NCBI RefSeq assembly: GCF_001182895.1
Contig: NZ_LFQR01000027.1
Span: 1-59,510, forward strand
Source of the DNA: Frateuria defendens
Lineage (GTDB): Bacteria; Pseudomonadota; Gammaproteobacteria; Xanthomonadales; Rhodanobacteraceae
Direction: 5' to 3'
Length of the DNA: 59,510 nucleotides
Shown here: positions 27,572 through 38,038 of the stretch, in pieces
How positions within the stretch are numbered: position 1 is the stretch's first letter
Layout: each line of letters starts with the position of its first letter
Position numbers and translations under genes: made by a program
The notes under the pieces: model-generated
Database searches by the model: none
Told to the model about the DNA's origin: nothing
The model's input: only the letters and a program-made list of their open reading frames with translations

Positions 27572-30298
27572 ATGTTCAACCGTGCACTGACGAGCCTTTT
27601 CGGCAGCCGCAACGAGCGCGTGCTGCGCCAGCTTTCCAGGAACGTGGCGCGGATCAACGCGCTGGAATCCGAGTTCGGCAAGCTGGACGATGCGGCCCTG
27701 CGCGCCAAGACCGACGAATTCAAGCAGCGCCTGGGTGCCGGCGAGACGCTGGACAAGCTGCTGCCGGAGGCTTTCGCCACCGTGCGCGAGGCGTCCAAGC
27801 GCGTGCTCGGCATGCGCCACTACGACGTGCAGCTGATCGGCGGCATGGTGCTGCACATGGGCAAGATCGCCGAGATGCGCACCGGCGAGGGCAAGACCCT
27901 GGTGGCGACGCTGCCGGTGTACCTGAACGCACTGGAAGGCAAGGGCGTGCACGTGGTCACGGTGAACGACTACCTGGCCCGCCGCGACTCCGCCCAGATG
28001 GGCAAGCTGTACAACTTCCTGGGCCTTTCGGTGGGCGTGGTGTACCCGGGCATGGACCATGCCGACAAGCACCAGGCCTACGGCGCCGACATCACCTACG
28101 GCACCAACAACGAATTCGGCTTCGACTACCTGCGCGACAACATGGCGCTCAGCAAGGAGCAGCGCTACCAGCGCGGCCTGCACTACGCCATCGTCGACGA
28201 GGTGGATTCGATCCTGATCGACGAGGCGCGCACCCCGCTGATCATCTCCGGCCCGGCCGAGGATTCCCCGCAGCTGTACATCGCGGTGAACCGCGTGGTG
28301 CCGCGCATGGTCCGCCAGGAGAAGGAGGACGGCGGCGGCGACTACTGGGTCGACGAGAAGCAGAAGCAGGTGTACCTGTCCGAGGAGGGCATGTCGCACG
28401 CCGACGAGCTGCTGCGCGAGGCCGGCGTGATCGACGCCGACAGCGGCCTGTACGACTCCAAGAACCTGGCCATCGTGCACCACCTGAACGCCGCGCTGCG
28501 CGCCAATGCGCTCTACCAGCGCGACGTGGACTACATCGTGCGCGACGGCGAGGTGATCATCGTCGACGAGTTTACCGGCCGCACCCTGCCGGGCCGGCGC
28601 TGGTCCGACGGCCTGCACCAGGCGGTGGAGGCGAAGGAGGGCGTGCCGATCCAGCGCGAGAACCAGACGCTGGCCACGGTGACCTTCCAGAACCTGTTCC
28701 GCATGTACAAGAAGCTGTCCGGCATGACCGGCACGGCCGACACGGAAGCCTACGAGTTCCAGCAGATCTACGGCCTGGAAGTGGTGGTGATCCCCACCCA
28801 CAAGCCGATGATCCGCAAGGACAACGCGGACATGGTGTTCCTGGCCCAGCAGGCCAAGTACGGCGCGGTGATCGAGGACATCAAGGACTGCCACAAGCGC
28901 GGCCAGCCGGTGCTGGTGGGCACCACCTCGATCGAGGTGTCCGAGCTGCTCTCGGGGCTGCTGCACAAGGAGAAGATCCCGCACGAGGTGCTCAACGCCA
29001 AGCAGCACGAGCGCGAGGCGCACATCGTGGCCCAGGCCGGCGCGCCCGGTTCGGTGACCATCGCCACCAACATGGCCGGCCGCGGCACCGACATCGTGCT
29101 CGGCGGCAGCCTGGAGGCGGCGCTGGCCGCGCTGCCGGAGGACGCCAGCGAGACCGACCGCGCCCGCGTCAAGGCCGACTGGAAGAAGCGCCACGAGCAG
29201 GTGCTGGCGTCCGGCGGCCTGCACATCATCGGCACCGAGCGGCACGAGAGCCGCCGCATCGACAACCAGCTGCGCGGCCGCTCCGGCCGCCAGGGCGACC
29301 CGGGTTCCTCGCGCTTCTACCTGTCGCTGGAGGACAACCTGCTGCGCATCTTCGCCGGCGACTGGGTCGGCCGCTGGATGCGCATGTTCGGCATGAAGGA
29401 GCACGACGCGCTGGAGGATCGCATGATCAGCCGGCAGATCGAGAAGGCGCAGCGCAAGGTCGAGCAGCACAACTTCGACATCCGCAAGCACCTGCTCGAG
29501 TTCGACGACGTCGCCAACGACCAGCGCAAGGTGATCTACGCCCAGCGCGACGAGCTGCTGGAAGGCGAGGACATCGCCGACGCCATCGCCGACATCCGCG
29601 CCGACACGGTCGAGAACCTGGTGCGCCGCTACGTGCCGGCCGACAGCATCGACGAGCAGTGGGACATCGCCGGCCTCGATCGCGAGCTGGAGAGCGAGCT
29701 CGGCCTGCAGGCGGACCTCAAGCACTGGGTCGAGCAGCAGCACGAGCTGGACGCCGAGGCGATCCTCGAGCACGTGCGCACGCGGGTGGACGACATGTTC
29801 CGCGCCAAGGAGGAGCAGGTCGGCGCCGAGACCATGCGCCAGCTGGAGAAGCACGTGATGCTGAGCGTGCTCGACAACGCCTGGAAGGAGCACCTGGCCA
29901 GCATGGACTACCTGCGCCAGGGCATCTACCTGCGTGGCTATGCGCAGCAGCAGCCCAAGCAGGAGTTCAAGCGCGAGTCCTTCAACCTGTTCTCGCAGAT
30001 GCTCGAGCGCATCAAGGCCGAGGTGGTGCAGATGCTCGCGCGCATCCGCATCCGCAGCGAGGAGGAAGTGTCCGCGATGGAGGCCGAGCAGCAGCGCCTC
30101 GCCAGCCGCCTGCAGCAGCAGATGCTGGCCAGCGGCGGCGGTGCGCCGGTCGAGGCGCTCGGCGCCGACCCGGAGGCGGCCGCCTCCGCCGGCATGCGCG
30201 CGCCGGCTGCTCAGGCGCTGCCGCGCGTGGGTCGCAACGATCCCTGCCCGTGCGGTTCGGGCAAGAAGTACAAGCACTGCCACGGGCAGCTGACCTGA
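27572..30298 (+). CDS. secA: Preprotein translocase ATPase SecA
   Basis: Motor of the Sec pathway, 908 residues as usual. Walker A M-R-T-G-E-G-K-T (about 103-110), D-E-V-D-S-I-L (about 209), the G-R-G-T-D-I helicase motif, and [11 protein letters not shown]. The C-terminal zinc segment [13 protein letters not shown] that binds SecB and phospholipid is present. No SecM-like arrest peptide is seen upstream. It is convergent with apaH. Confidence 0.98.
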   Translation: MFNRALTSLFGSRNERVLRQLSRNVARINALESEFGKLDDAALRAKTDEFKQRLGAGETLDKLLPEAFATVREASKRVLGMRHYDVQLIGGMVLHMGKIAEMRTGEGKTLVATLPVYLNALEGKGVHVVTVNDYLARRDSAQMGKLYNFLGLSVGVVYPGMDHADKHQAYGADITYGTNNEFGFDYLRDNMALSKEQRYQRGLHYAIVDEVDSILIDEARTPLIISGPAEDSPQLYIAVNRVVPRMVRQEKEDGGGDYWVDEKQKQVYLSEEGMSHADELLREAGVIDADSGLYDSKNLAIVHHLNAALRANALYQRDVDYIVRDGEVIIVDEFTGRTLPGRRWSDGLHQAVEAKEGVPIQRENQTLATVTFQNLFRMYKKLSGMTGTADTEAYEFQQIYGLEVVVIPTHKPMIRKDNADMVFLAQQAKYGAVIEDIKDCHKRGQPVLVGTTSIEVSELLSGLLHKEKIPHEVLNAKQHEREAHIVAQAGAPGSVTIATNMAGRGTDIVLGGSLEAALAALPEDASETDRARVKADWKKRHEQVLASGGLHIIGTERHESRRIDNQLRGRSGRQGDPGSSRFYLSLEDNLLRIFAGDWVGRWMRMFGMKEHDALEDRMISRQIEKAQRKVEQHNFDIRKHLLEFDDVANDQRKVIYAQRDELLEGEDIADAIADIRADTVENLVRRYVPADSIDEQWDIAGLDRELESELGLQADLKHWVEQQHELDAEAILEHVRTRVDDMFRAKEEQVGAETMRQLEKHVMLSVLDNAWKEHLASMDYLRQGIYLRGYAQQQPKQEFKRESFNLFSQMLERIKAEVVQMLARIRIRSEEEVSAMEAEQQRLASRLQQQMLASGGGAPVEALGADPEAAASAGMRAPAAQALPRVGRNDPCPCGSGKKYKHCHGQLT

Positions 30299-30303
30299 AG
30301 AGG

Positions 30304-30383
30304 AGCGGGGCGGCGGCGCGATGCCCCGCTTCGCCTTGCAAACCGGATCTTGCCGACGCGGCGCAGCGACCCTGCGCCGCGTC
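30304..30383. terminator. Paired hairpins between convergent secA and apaH
   Basis: Two inverted repeats: AGCGGGGC/GCCCCGCT (30304-30330) and a perfect 12-bp GACGCGGCGCAG/CTGCGCCGCGTC with a 5-nt loop (30355-30383). They fill the convergent gap and likely act as a bidirectional terminator, though T-runs are short. Confidence 0.55.
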
Positions 30384-30409
30384 GTGCTTTGCGGCTACGC
30401 CGCCGCGGG

Positions 30410-31261
30410 TCAGTCGCCGCCGCCGGAGGGGCGCTTGCGGTGCGGGTCGGCCTGCACGGCGATGTATTGCGGCTCCTCGCCGTCGATGCGCATGGCGGTG
30501 AGCTGGCCGCCCCAGACGCAGCCGGTGTCGATGGCGTAGATCCCAAGCCCGGCGAAGCGGCCCAGCGCGGACCAGTGGCCGCAGATGATGCGCGTCTCGC
30601 GCCGGCGCGTGCCGGGCACCTCGTACCACGGATAGAGCCCGGCCCGCTGCGTGCCGGGCATGCCCTTGGCCTCGAAGTCGATGCGTCCGTTGGCGTCGCA
30701 GTAGCGCATGCGGGTCAGCATGTTGATCGAGGCGCGCAGCCGCTCGATGCCCTGCAGCCGGCTCGACCAGCTGGCCGGCCGGTTGCCGAACAGGTTCTTG
30801 AGCAGGCGGGCGTGGCGCGGGCCGGCGAGCTCCTGCTCCACTTCCTGCGCCGCGCGCTGCGCCTGGCGCAGCGTCCAGGAGGGCGCCAGGCCCGCATGCA
30901 CCATGGTCCAGCCGAGTGCCTCGTCGTGGTGCAGCAGCTTCTGGCCGCGCAGCCAGTCGAGCAGCGCGGGCGCGTCCTCGGCGAACAGCACCGAGCGCAG
31001 CTCGGGATTCACCCGGGCCTGGGCGTCGGGCTTGCGTTCGGCGATGGCGAGCAGGCTGAGGTCGTGGTTGCCCAGGGTGACCACGGACTGCTCGTGCAGG
31101 CCGTGGATCAGCCGCAGCGTCTCCAGCGACTGCCCGCCGCGGTTGACCAGGTCGCCGCAGAACCACAGCTTGTCCTGCGCGGGATCGAAGCGGAGCTTCT
31201 CCAGCAGCCGCTGCAACTCGGGATAACACCCCTGCACGTCGCCGATCGCATAGGTGGCCAT
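30410..31261 (-). CDS. apaH: Symmetrical bis(5'-nucleosyl)-tetraphosphatase
   Basis: Cleaves Ap4A to two ADP, controlling alarmone level and Np4-capped RNA. 283 residues with metallophosphatase motifs I-G-D-V-Q-G-C-Y (6-13), G-D-L-V-N-R-G, G-N-H-D and I-C-G-H-W. Its ATG overlaps the apaG stop (TGATG), so it is coupled to apaG. Last gene of the lptD-surA-pdxA-rsmA-apaG-apaH block. Confidence 0.95.
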   Translation of the reverse strand: MATYAIGDVQGCYPELQRLLEKLRFDPAQDKLWFCGDLVNRGGQSLETLRLIHGLHEQSVVTLGNHDLSLLAIAERKPDAQARVNPELRSVLFAEDAPALLDWLRGQKLLHHDEALGWTMVHAGLAPSWTLRQAQRAAQEVEQELAGPRHARLLKNLFGNRPASWSSRLQGIERLRASINMLTRMRYCDANGRIDFEAKGMPGTQRAGLYPWYEVPGTRRRETRIICGHWSALGRFAGLGIYAIDTGCVWGGQLTAMRIDGEEPQYIAVQADPHRKRPSGGGD

Positions 31262-31644
31262 CAGTGCAGGGTGCGCGGAATGGAGAGGGTGAAGGACGGG
31301 ATCTGCGCCTCGAAGCGCGTGCCGTCGTCGGCCAGCATGTGGTAGCTGCCCTGCATGGTGCCCACGGCGGTCTCCAGCACTGCGCCGGAGGTGTATTCGA
31401 ACTGGTCGCCGGGGCGCATCCACGGCTGCTCGCCGACCACGCCGTCGCCGCGCACCTCTTCCACCTTGCCGTTGGCGTCGGTGATCACCCAGTGGCGGCC
31501 GAGCAGGCGCGCGGGCACCTCGCCGGCGTTGTGCATGGTGATGGTGTAGGCGAAGACGTAGCGGTTGTCCTCGGGCTTGGACTGGTCGGGGACGAAGCGC
31601 GTCTGGACCTGCACGTCGATGGTGTAGGGGGATTTCTCGGTCAT
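31261..31644 (-). CDS. apaG: ApaG/ApaG-domain protein (Co2+/Mg2+ efflux-associated)
   Basis: 127 residues of the all-beta ApaG fold: [10 protein letters not shown] (about 29-38), [21 protein letters not shown] and M-Q-G-S-Y-H-M. The family is named for cobalt/magnesium phenotypes in enterics, but the molecular role is unclear. Coupled to apaH; 68 bp downstream of rsmA. Confidence 0.93.
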   Translation of the reverse strand: MTEKSPYTIDVQVQTRFVPDQSKPEDNRYVFAYTITMHNAGEVPARLLGRHWVITDANGKVEEVRGDGVVGEQPWMRPGDQFEYTSGAVLETAVGTMQGSYHMLADDGTRFEAQIPSFTLSIPRTLH

Positions 31645-31712
31645 GGGCGAATTGTACGGCTTGCGTCCTGCACGGGGCAGAGCGTGCACGCGCGTGGCTG
31701 AACGCAGGCGCG

Positions 31713-32501
31713 TCACGCCCCGGCGGCCACCTGGGCCAGGCGCACGAAATCGGCCGGCGCCAGGGTCTCCGCCCGCGCCTTGGGATCGACGCCGGCGCGG
31801 CGGATGGCCTCCTCGTCGAGCAACTGCTTGAGGCCGTTGGCGAGCGTCTTGCGCCGCTGCGCGAAGGCGGCCTTTACGATCGCGTGCAGCCGCGCCGGGT
31901 CGGCCTCGTGGCGTTCGTGCGCGGGGAGCGGCACCAGCCGCACCACCGCCGAGTCCACCTTGGGCGGCGGACGGAAGGCGCCCGGCGGCACGGTGAACAG
32001 CGGCACCACGCGGCAGGCCAATTGCAGCATCACCGAGAGGCGCCCGTAGACCTTGCTGCCGGGTTCGGCGGCCATGCGGTCCACCACTTCTTTCTGCAGC
32101 ATGAAGTGCATGTCCTCGATGGCCTGGGCGTGCTCCACGCAGTGGAACAGGATCGGGCTGGAGATGTAGTAGGGCAGGTTGCCCGCAATGCGCAGCCGCG
32201 AGGCGCCGAGCTGGCGGGCGAGCGCGGTGAAATCCACCTTGAGCACGTCGGCGTGGATGATCGCCAGTTCGCCGACGGGCCCGGCGCGCTCTTCCAGCAG
32301 CGGGATCAGGTCGGTGTCCAGCTCGATCGCGGTGAGCCGCTTGGCCGCCGCCAGCAGCGGCAGGGTGAGCGCGCCTTCGCCGGGGCCGATCTCGACCACG
32401 CAGTCGCCGTCGCGGGGCGCGATGGAGGACACGATGCGCTCGATGTAGCGCTTCTCGTGCAGGAAGTGCTGGCCGAAGTGTTTCTTGGGGCGGGCGGTCA
32501 T
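31713..32501 (-). CDS. rsmA: 16S rRNA (adenine1518/1519-N6)-dimethyltransferase
   Basis: KsgA, dimethylates the two adjacent adenines in helix 45 of 16S rRNA. 262 residues: [17 protein letters not shown] (SAM motif), and catalytic N-L-P-Y-Y-I-S-S-P. Length normal. A REP-type palindrome lies just upstream, between it and pdxA. Confidence 0.96.
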   Translation of the reverse strand: MTARPKKHFGQHFLHEKRYIERIVSSIAPRDGDCVVEIGPGEGALTLPLLAAAKRLTAIELDTDLIPLLEERAGPVGELAIIHADVLKVDFTALARQLGASRLRIAGNLPYYISSPILFHCVEHAQAIEDMHFMLQKEVVDRMAAEPGSKVYGRLSVMLQLACRVVPLFTVPPGAFRPPPKVDSAVVRLVPLPAHERHEADPARLHAIVKAAFAQRRKTLANGLKQLLDEEAIRRAGVDPKARAETLAPADFVRLAQVAAGA

Positions 32502-32568
32502 GGCAGTCGTTCTTGGAGGGTCAGGCCGGGGCCATCGGGCCGGCCTTCGGATCGGGCCGGGGTCATTT

Positions 32569-32649
32569 GTGGGAGCGCGCTTGCGCGCGACCGCCTTATG
32601 GCCGGTCGCCAGGCAAGCCCGAAGCGGTCGCGCGCAGGCGCGCCCCTAC
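32569..32649. repeat. REP-type palindrome between rsmA and pdxA
   Basis: GTGGGAGCGCGCTTGCGCGC followed by GACCGC (32569-32594) is matched by the inverted GCGGTCGCGCGCAGGCGCGC with CCCTAC (32624-32649). This GTAGGAGCGCRC...GGTCGCG pattern is a common repetitive extragenic palindrome of Xanthomonadales. The pdxA stop codon (CTA at 32646-32648 on plus) lies in its right edge. Confidence 0.85.
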
Positions 32650-33632
32650 CGGGCGGGTTCGAGCAGGGCCAGCGCCATCTTCGCCGCGGCGATCAGGCTG
32701 GACGGGTCGGCGCGGCCGCTGCCGGCGAGGTCCAGCGCGGTGCCGTGGTCGACCGAGGTGCGCACGAAGGGCAGTCCCAGGGTGAGGTTGACGGTACGGT
32801 CGAAGGCTTCGCTCTTGAGCACCGGCAGTGCCTGGTCGTGGTACATCGACAGCACGGCGTCGTAGCGCTCGCGCACGGCCGGCACGAAGGCGGTATCGGC
32901 CGGCAGCGGGCCGATGAGCTGCATGCCCTCGGCGCGCAGGCGCTCGAGCAGCGGGATGATGGTGTCCAACTCCTCGCGCCCCAGGTGGCCCGCCTCGCCG
33001 GCATGCGGGTTGAGGCCGAGCACGGCGATGCGCGGGGCGGCGAAGCCGAAGCGTTCGCGCAGCGCCGCATGCACGATGCGCAGCGTGCGCTCCAGCGATG
33101 CCGGCGTGATCGCCGCCGGCACCGCGGCCAGCGGGATGTGGATGGTGGCCAGCGCCACGCGCAGCTCGGGGCTGGCCAGCATCATCACCACCTCGCTGCC
33201 GGCGCGTTCGGCGAAGAACTCGGTGTGGCCGACGAAGCGGTAGCCGGCGTCGATGATCGAGGACTTCTGCAGCGGTGCGGTGACCACGGCGCCGTAGCGG
33301 CCAGCCAGGCAGCCATCCGCCGCCTCCGCCAGGGTGGCGAGCACGTAGGCGGCGTTGCGGGGATCGGGCTGGCCGGGGTGCTCGGTCGCGCCCAGCGGCA
33401 GGTGGCGCACGCGCAGGCTGCCGGGGCGGCGCTCGGCGAGCGGGCGGCCGTCGTCGTCGATCAGTTCGAGTGGCGCGCCGCAGCGTGCGGCGGCGCGCTC
33501 CAGCAGGCCGCGGTCGGCGACGGCCACCAGGTCGGCCGCCAGCGGCGTGGCGGCCAGGCGGACCAGCAGCTCGGGGCCGACGCCCGCCGGCTCACCCGCG
33601 GTGACGGCGAGCCGGGGCAGGGCGCCGCTCAA
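32646..33632 (-). CDS. pdxA: 4-hydroxythreonine-4-phosphate dehydrogenase
   Basis: Pyridoxal-phosphate biosynthesis (DXP-dependent route). 328 residues starting L-A-V-T-A-G-E-P-A-G-V-G-P-E; metal-site histidines in G-H-T-E-F-F-A-E, L-N-P-H-A-G-E-A-G and Y-H-D-Q-A-L-P are all visible. The TAG stop is supplied by the edge of the REP palindrome. Seven bases separate it from surA. Confidence 0.96.
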   Translation of the reverse strand: MSGALPRLAVTAGEPAGVGPELLVRLAATPLAADLVAVADRGLLERAAARCGAPLELIDDDGRPLAERRPGSLRVRHLPLGATEHPGQPDPRNAAYVLATLAEAADGCLAGRYGAVVTAPLQKSSIIDAGYRFVGHTEFFAERAGSEVVMMLASPELRVALATIHIPLAAVPAAITPASLERTLRIVHAALRERFGFAAPRIAVLGLNPHAGEAGHLGREELDTIIPLLERLRAEGMQLIGPLPADTAFVPAVRERYDAVLSMYHDQALPVLKSEAFDRTVNLTLGLPFVRTSVDHGTALDLAGSGRADPSSLIAAAKMALALLEPAR

Positions 33633-33639
33633 GCCGGCC

Positions 33640-34995
33640 TCAGGAGGACTTGGTCTGGGCGTCCGGGTTGCGCAGCTCCGGCACCAGGATGTTCACGTAG
33701 GCGTCGGCGCGCAGCTGGCGCAGGAAGTCGTCGTAGGCCTGCTCGGCCTTGCGGTTGCCGATGGCCTGGCGCGCCTCGTTGCGGGCAATCTCGTCGGTGC
33801 GGTCGCTCTGGCGCGAGCCCAGGCGCTGCAGGATGTGCCAGCCGGCCTCGCTCTGGAACGGCTTGGACACCTCGCCATCCTTGAGCTGGACGATCTCGTT
33901 GGCGATGGTGGAGCCCCACTCGTTCTGCGCGAACCAGTTCATGTCGCCGCCGGCGTTGGCGGTGGTGGGGTCCTTGGAGTTGTCCTTCGCCAGCTGGGCG
34001 AAATCGCCGTGCTTGCCGGTGATCTGGTTGTACAGGTCCTGCGCCTTCTGCTCGGCCTGGGCCGGGGTCAGCAGCTCGCTGGGCTTGATCAGGATCTGGC
34101 GGGCGTGGAACTCGGTGATCACCTGGCGGCTGGGCGCGCGCTGGGCGATCAGCTTGATGATGTGGAAGCCGGTGGGGCCGCGCAGTGCGGCGCTGACGTC
34201 GCCGGCTTTCATGCCGGACACGGTGTCGGCGAAGGCCTGCGGTACCTCGTCCATGCGGCGCCAGCCGAGGTCGCCGCCGTCGAGGGCGTCCTGCGCGTCG
34301 GAGAAGCGGATCGCGGCGGCGTTGAAATCCAGCCCGCCCTTGATCGCGGCGATGGCCTGCGCGGCCTTGTTCTGCGCGGCCTGGATGGCGGCGGCGTCGG
34401 CGCCGGAGGGGATGCTGACCTGGATGTGCGCCAGGTGCACCTCGCCCGCCTTGTAGGTCGGGCTGGCGAGCAGGTTGTTGATCTCGCTGTCGGTGATGTT
34501 GACCGAGTCGCGCACCACGCTGTCGTGCAGGCGCTGCATGGTCAGCTGGTTGGCCAGTTGCTCGCGGAAGGCGGCGAAGGAGGAACCCTCCTGCTCCACC
34601 GCGGCGCGCAGCTGGTCGGCCGACATGTTGTTCTGCTGCGCCACGGCGCCCACGGCCTGGTCGACGTCGGCGTCGGCCACGCGGATGCCCTGGTCCTTGG
34701 CGCGCGCCACCTGCAGCTTCATCAGCACCAGGCGGTCGAGTACCTGGCGCTGCAGCACATCCAGCGGCGGCAGCTGGCCGGGATTGCTGGCGTACTGCTG
34801 CTGCACCGTGCGCACGGCTTCGTTGAGTTCGCTCTGCAGGATCACGTCCTCGTCCACCACCGCCACGATGCGGTCGAGCGGCTGCTTGCCCGCGGCAGGC
34901 GCCGGCGTGGCGGCCTGGGGCAGCAGCTGGGCGTGGGCGGGCAGGGCGGTGCCCGCGGCGGCCGCGAGCATGAACAGCGCGAGGGCTTGCTTCAT
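33640..34995 (-). CDS. surA: Periplasmic chaperone and peptidyl-prolyl isomerase SurA
   Basis: Escorts outer-membrane proteins to the BAM complex. 451 residues. Signal peptide 1-22 (ending A-H-A-Q), N-terminal chaperone helices (D-R-I-V-A-V-V-D-E-D-V-I-L), and two parvulin domains (about 185-285 and 295-400; the second begins V-I-T-E-F-H-A-R-Q-I-L-I-K). Sits directly after lptD, one of its main clients. Confidence 0.95.
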   Translation of the reverse strand: MKQALALFMLAAAAGTALPAHAQLLPQAATPAPAAGKQPLDRIVAVVDEDVILQSELNEAVRTVQQQYASNPGQLPPLDVLQRQVLDRLVLMKLQVARAKDQGIRVADADVDQAVGAVAQQNNMSADQLRAAVEQEGSSFAAFREQLANQLTMQRLHDSVVRDSVNITDSEINNLLASPTYKAGEVHLAHIQVSIPSGADAAAIQAAQNKAAQAIAAIKGGLDFNAAAIRFSDAQDALDGGDLGWRRMDEVPQAFADTVSGMKAGDVSAALRGPTGFHIIKLIAQRAPSRQVITEFHARQILIKPSELLTPAQAEQKAQDLYNQITGKHGDFAQLAKDNSKDPTTANAGGDMNWFAQNEWGSTIANEIVQLKDGEVSKPFQSEAGWHILQRLGSRQSDRTDEIARNEARQAIGNRKAEQAYDDFLRQLRADAYVNILVPELRNPDAQTKSS

Positions 34996-35035
34996 CTGTC
35001 AGGAACCTTCGGTCGCCGCGCGGCGGCGGGGACGT

Positions 35036-37504
35036 TTATTGATAGCCGAGGATAGCACGGTGCAGGAAATCCTCGGTCTGGCTATTGAACGCGCCCAGGC
35101 CCTTGAATTCCAGCTCGAACATGATCGCGTTGTTGGTATGGGTGTCGGTGGTGGCGTAGTTGTAGCCGTTCACGTAATGGCGCTCCAGCACGCGGAAGGC
35201 GACGCAGCAGCTGTCGTACTCGAAGCCGGCCATGGCCTCCACCGTGCGGCGCTGCTTCACCGAATACGTCCAGCGGGCCAGGGCGCGCCAGCGATCGGAG
35301 ATCGGGTAGACCGCCGAGGCGTCGTATTGTTCCAGTAGCGACTGGCGGGTGCCCGGCGTGCGGCGGTAGCGGTAGGAGAAATTGATGATGCCGTCGCCGC
35401 CCAGGCGCCGCTGCAGCTCGAGCACGCCGAGGTCGGTCAGGCGCGTCTCGGGGTTCCACTGGTAGGAGGTGTTGAGCCGCCACTGGTCGCTGAGCTGCAT
35501 GTTGAGCTGGACCACGTAGTCCGACTTGGTCCAGTTCACCGGCGGCGTGACCGTGGTGTTGGAGTTCGGCAGCTGCACCTTCTGGGTCGAGAAGTAGTGG
35601 ATCTGGCCGATGCTGGCGGCCAGCCGCTCCACGCCGTTGTCGTCGAGCAGGCGGGTGGTGAGCGCGGCGGTGAGGTTGTTCGCGTCCATCTGCCGGTCGG
35701 CGCCGGAATAGCGGTTCGGCGAGAACAGCTGCCAGTAGTCGAACGACATCAGGTTGGTGTCGAACAGCGGCAGGTTGCTCTGGTTGCGGTAGGGCACGTA
35801 CAGGTAGTACAGCCGCGGCTCCAGCGTCTGCGTGTAGCTCTTGCCGAACAGCGAGGTGCTGCGGTCGAAGACCAGGCCGCTGTCGAGGCTGGCGATGGGC
35901 AGCGAGCGGCTGGGCGTGCGGCTGTTGAACGGCGTGGTGTCGCTGCCGCCCAGGCGGCCGTAGTAGCCGTACTGGTCGTAGCCGCCGTCCAGCTGGTAGG
36001 CGGTGTAGCGGTAGGCCAGCTTGGGCCGCACGAACCAGGACGCGCCGCGGAAGTCGGCGGCCAGGTAGGGCTCGAGGTCGAGGCGCTTGCCCTCGACCAC
36101 GTTGTCCTTCTTGAACGCCACCGCTTCGTCGTCCATGCCGAACTCGAGCCAGCGGGTGATCGGCAGGTCCAGGCCCAGGGTGGCGCGCGGCCAGCGCTTG
36201 TACTGCACGATGCTGTCGGGCAGGTACGGGTCGGCGTTCTGGTAGCTGTCCACGCCGAAGGAGGCGTTCCACCAGTTGCCGCCGCCGTTGATGTACGTGC
36301 TCGAGGTGAGCATGGCGACCTGGCCGTTGTAGAACATGTCGTTGCCGAAGTCGCGCAGGTAATTGCGGTCGGAGACGCGGTTGATGTTGGCGCTCAGCGA
36401 CCATGGGCCGACCAGGTGGGTGCTGTCCAGGATGTGCAGCATCCAGCGCTTGTCGCCCTGGGTGTTCTGCGCGGTCGGATCGTTGGCGTCGTAGGTGCCG
36501 CGGTCGTTCGGCAGGTACTCGAAGTTCAGGATGCCGTTGGAGGTCGGCAGCAGGTAGCGGAACTCCCCGCCCAGCATCGGGCCGCGCTGGGTATACAGGC
36601 GCGGGTCGAGGGTGGCGTCGTAGTTCGGCGCCAGGTTCAGGTAGTAGGGCGTGCTGACCATGAAGCCGGCGCGGCTGGTGTTGCCGATCATCGGCGTGAG
36701 GAAGCCGCTCTTGCGCCGGTCGTCGATGGGGAAGGTGAAATAGGGCAGGTACAGGATCGGCACGTGCGCGAAGCGCATGGTGGCGCTGCGGGCCACGCCC
36801 ACGCCGGTGTTCTTGTCGGTCTTGATGCTCTTGCCGCGGATCTCCCACAGGTGGTGGCCGATGTCGCAGGTGGAGAAGGTGGCCTGGGTGTAGTCGGTGC
36901 GCTGCGCGTCGAGCATGTTGGCGCGCGTGGCGGTGCCGTTGCCGCGCGACTGCAGCAGCTGGTAGCTCACGTTGTCGGCGATGCCGCGGTTCTGCTCGTT
37001 GTTGCCGCGCACGTGGTCGGCCGCCATCAGCTGGCCGGAATCCTGGTAGCGCACGCTGCCCTGGGCGTCGTAGTCGGTGGTGTCGTCGTTGTAGTGGGCG
37101 ACGTCGGCATGCAGCAGCTGGTCGGCGCGCTCGATGCGCACCTGGCCGGTGAGCTTGTAGACGGTCTGGTCGGAGCTGTCCACGTGCTGGGCCTGCACGT
37201 TGGTGTTGCTGGTCTCGCGCAGCGTGCTGTCGCGCGTCAGCGCCGGGTCGTAGAACTCCAGCAGCGCGTTGGGCCGGCACATGGCGTAGCTGACCGGCCG
37301 CGGCGCACAGCGGAAGGAGCCGAGCGGACAGCTCGCCTCGACCCCCACCGGGCGGCCCGGGGTCGAGTCCGGGCCGGCCGCCTGCTGCTTCTGCGCGGGG
37401 TCGGCATAGGCCTGGCCGCCGAACAGGGCGAAGGCGGCGGCGGCCGCGAGCAGGCGGCGCGGCGGCAGCTGGCGCGGGCGCGGGGAGACGGGCGAGGCTG
37501 TCAC
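35036..37504 (-). CDS. lptD: LPS-assembly outer-membrane protein LptD
   Basis: 822-residue beta-barrel that inserts lipopolysaccharide in the outer membrane. Signal peptide to about residue 34 (A-Y-A-D), an OstA-type beta-jellyroll (about 85-190), then the barrel with many alternating strands and aromatic girdles. Cysteine pairs include C-P-L-G-S-F-R-C near residue 60 and a C-C pair near the C-terminus, the usual disulfide positions. Divergent from msrB; first gene of its operon. Confidence 0.95.
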   Translation of the reverse strand: MTASPVSPRPRQLPPRRLLAAAAAFALFGGQAYADPAQKQQAAGPDSTPGRPVGVEASCPLGSFRCAPRPVSYAMCRPNALLEFYDPALTRDSTLRETSNTNVQAQHVDSSDQTVYKLTGQVRIERADQLLHADVAHYNDDTTDYDAQGSVRYQDSGQLMAADHVRGNNEQNRGIADNVSYQLLQSRGNGTATRANMLDAQRTDYTQATFSTCDIGHHLWEIRGKSIKTDKNTGVGVARSATMRFAHVPILYLPYFTFPIDDRRKSGFLTPMIGNTSRAGFMVSTPYYLNLAPNYDATLDPRLYTQRGPMLGGEFRYLLPTSNGILNFEYLPNDRGTYDANDPTAQNTQGDKRWMLHILDSTHLVGPWSLSANINRVSDRNYLRDFGNDMFYNGQVAMLTSSTYINGGGNWWNASFGVDSYQNADPYLPDSIVQYKRWPRATLGLDLPITRWLEFGMDDEAVAFKKDNVVEGKRLDLEPYLAADFRGASWFVRPKLAYRYTAYQLDGGYDQYGYYGRLGGSDTTPFNSRTPSRSLPIASLDSGLVFDRSTSLFGKSYTQTLEPRLYYLYVPYRNQSNLPLFDTNLMSFDYWQLFSPNRYSGADRQMDANNLTAALTTRLLDDNGVERLAASIGQIHYFSTQKVQLPNSNTTVTPPVNWTKSDYVVQLNMQLSDQWRLNTSYQWNPETRLTDLGVLELQRRLGGDGIINFSYRYRRTPGTRQSLLEQYDASAVYPISDRWRALARWTYSVKQRRTVEAMAGFEYDSCCVAFRVLERHYVNGYNYATTDTHTNNAIMFELEFKGLGAFNSQTEDFLHRAILGYQ

Positions 37505-37604
37505 GATGGCGGGTCTGTCGTGGAGGCAAGGCTCGTAAAACTAGCAGAAAGCCCCCATTTGAGGCAGGAGCTAAGGCCCCTTACCCCCTTGAGGAGATTC
37601 AGCC

Positions 37605-38015
37605 ATGAGCGACGAGTCCAAGCCGGCCCGCAGCGATGCCGAATGGCGCAGCGCGCTGAGCCCCGAGCAGTACGCGGTCTGCCGCTGCTCCGCCACCGAG
37701 CCGCCGTTCAGCGGCAAGTGGTACGACCATCACGAGGCGGGCACCTACACCTGCGTGGCCTGCGGGGCGCCGCTGTTCACCTCCGCCGCCAAGTACGACT
37801 CCGGCTCCGGCTGGCCGAGCTACTTCCAGCCGGTGACGCGCGAGGCGGTGAGTCTGCACGAGGACGACAGCCACGGCATGCGCCGGGTCGAGGTGCGCTG
37901 CGCGCAGTGCGAGTCGCACCTGGGGCACGTGTTCCCGGACGGCCCGAAGCCGACGGGCCTGCGCTACTGCATCAATTCGGTGGCGCTGGATTTCGAGCCG
38001 GCGGCCGGGCCCTGA
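37605..38015 (+). CDS. msrB: Peptide-methionine (R)-S-oxide reductase
   Basis: Repairs oxidised methionine. 136 residues; zinc cysteines C50, C53, C99 and C102, and catalytic Cys122 in R-Y-C-I-N-S. The G-S-G-W-P-S substrate loop is present. GAGGAG lies about nine bases before the ATG. No signal peptide, so cytoplasmic. Convergent with the deacetylase-like gene. Confidence 0.96.
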   Translation: MSDESKPARSDAEWRSALSPEQYAVCRCSATEPPFSGKWYDHHEAGTYTCVACGAPLFTSAAKYDSGSGWPSYFQPVTREAVSLHEDDSHGMRRVEVRCAQCESHLGHVFPDGPKPTGLRYCINSVALDFEPAAGP

Positions 38016-38038
38016 ACGGGGCCGCCGCCGGCCGGCGT

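Noticed and set aside
27557-30283. 908-codon open frame antisense to secA
   Set aside because: Its product is an artificial His/Leu/Gln-rich string typical of the reverse complement of high-GC coding DNA. secA on the other strand has full family motifs.
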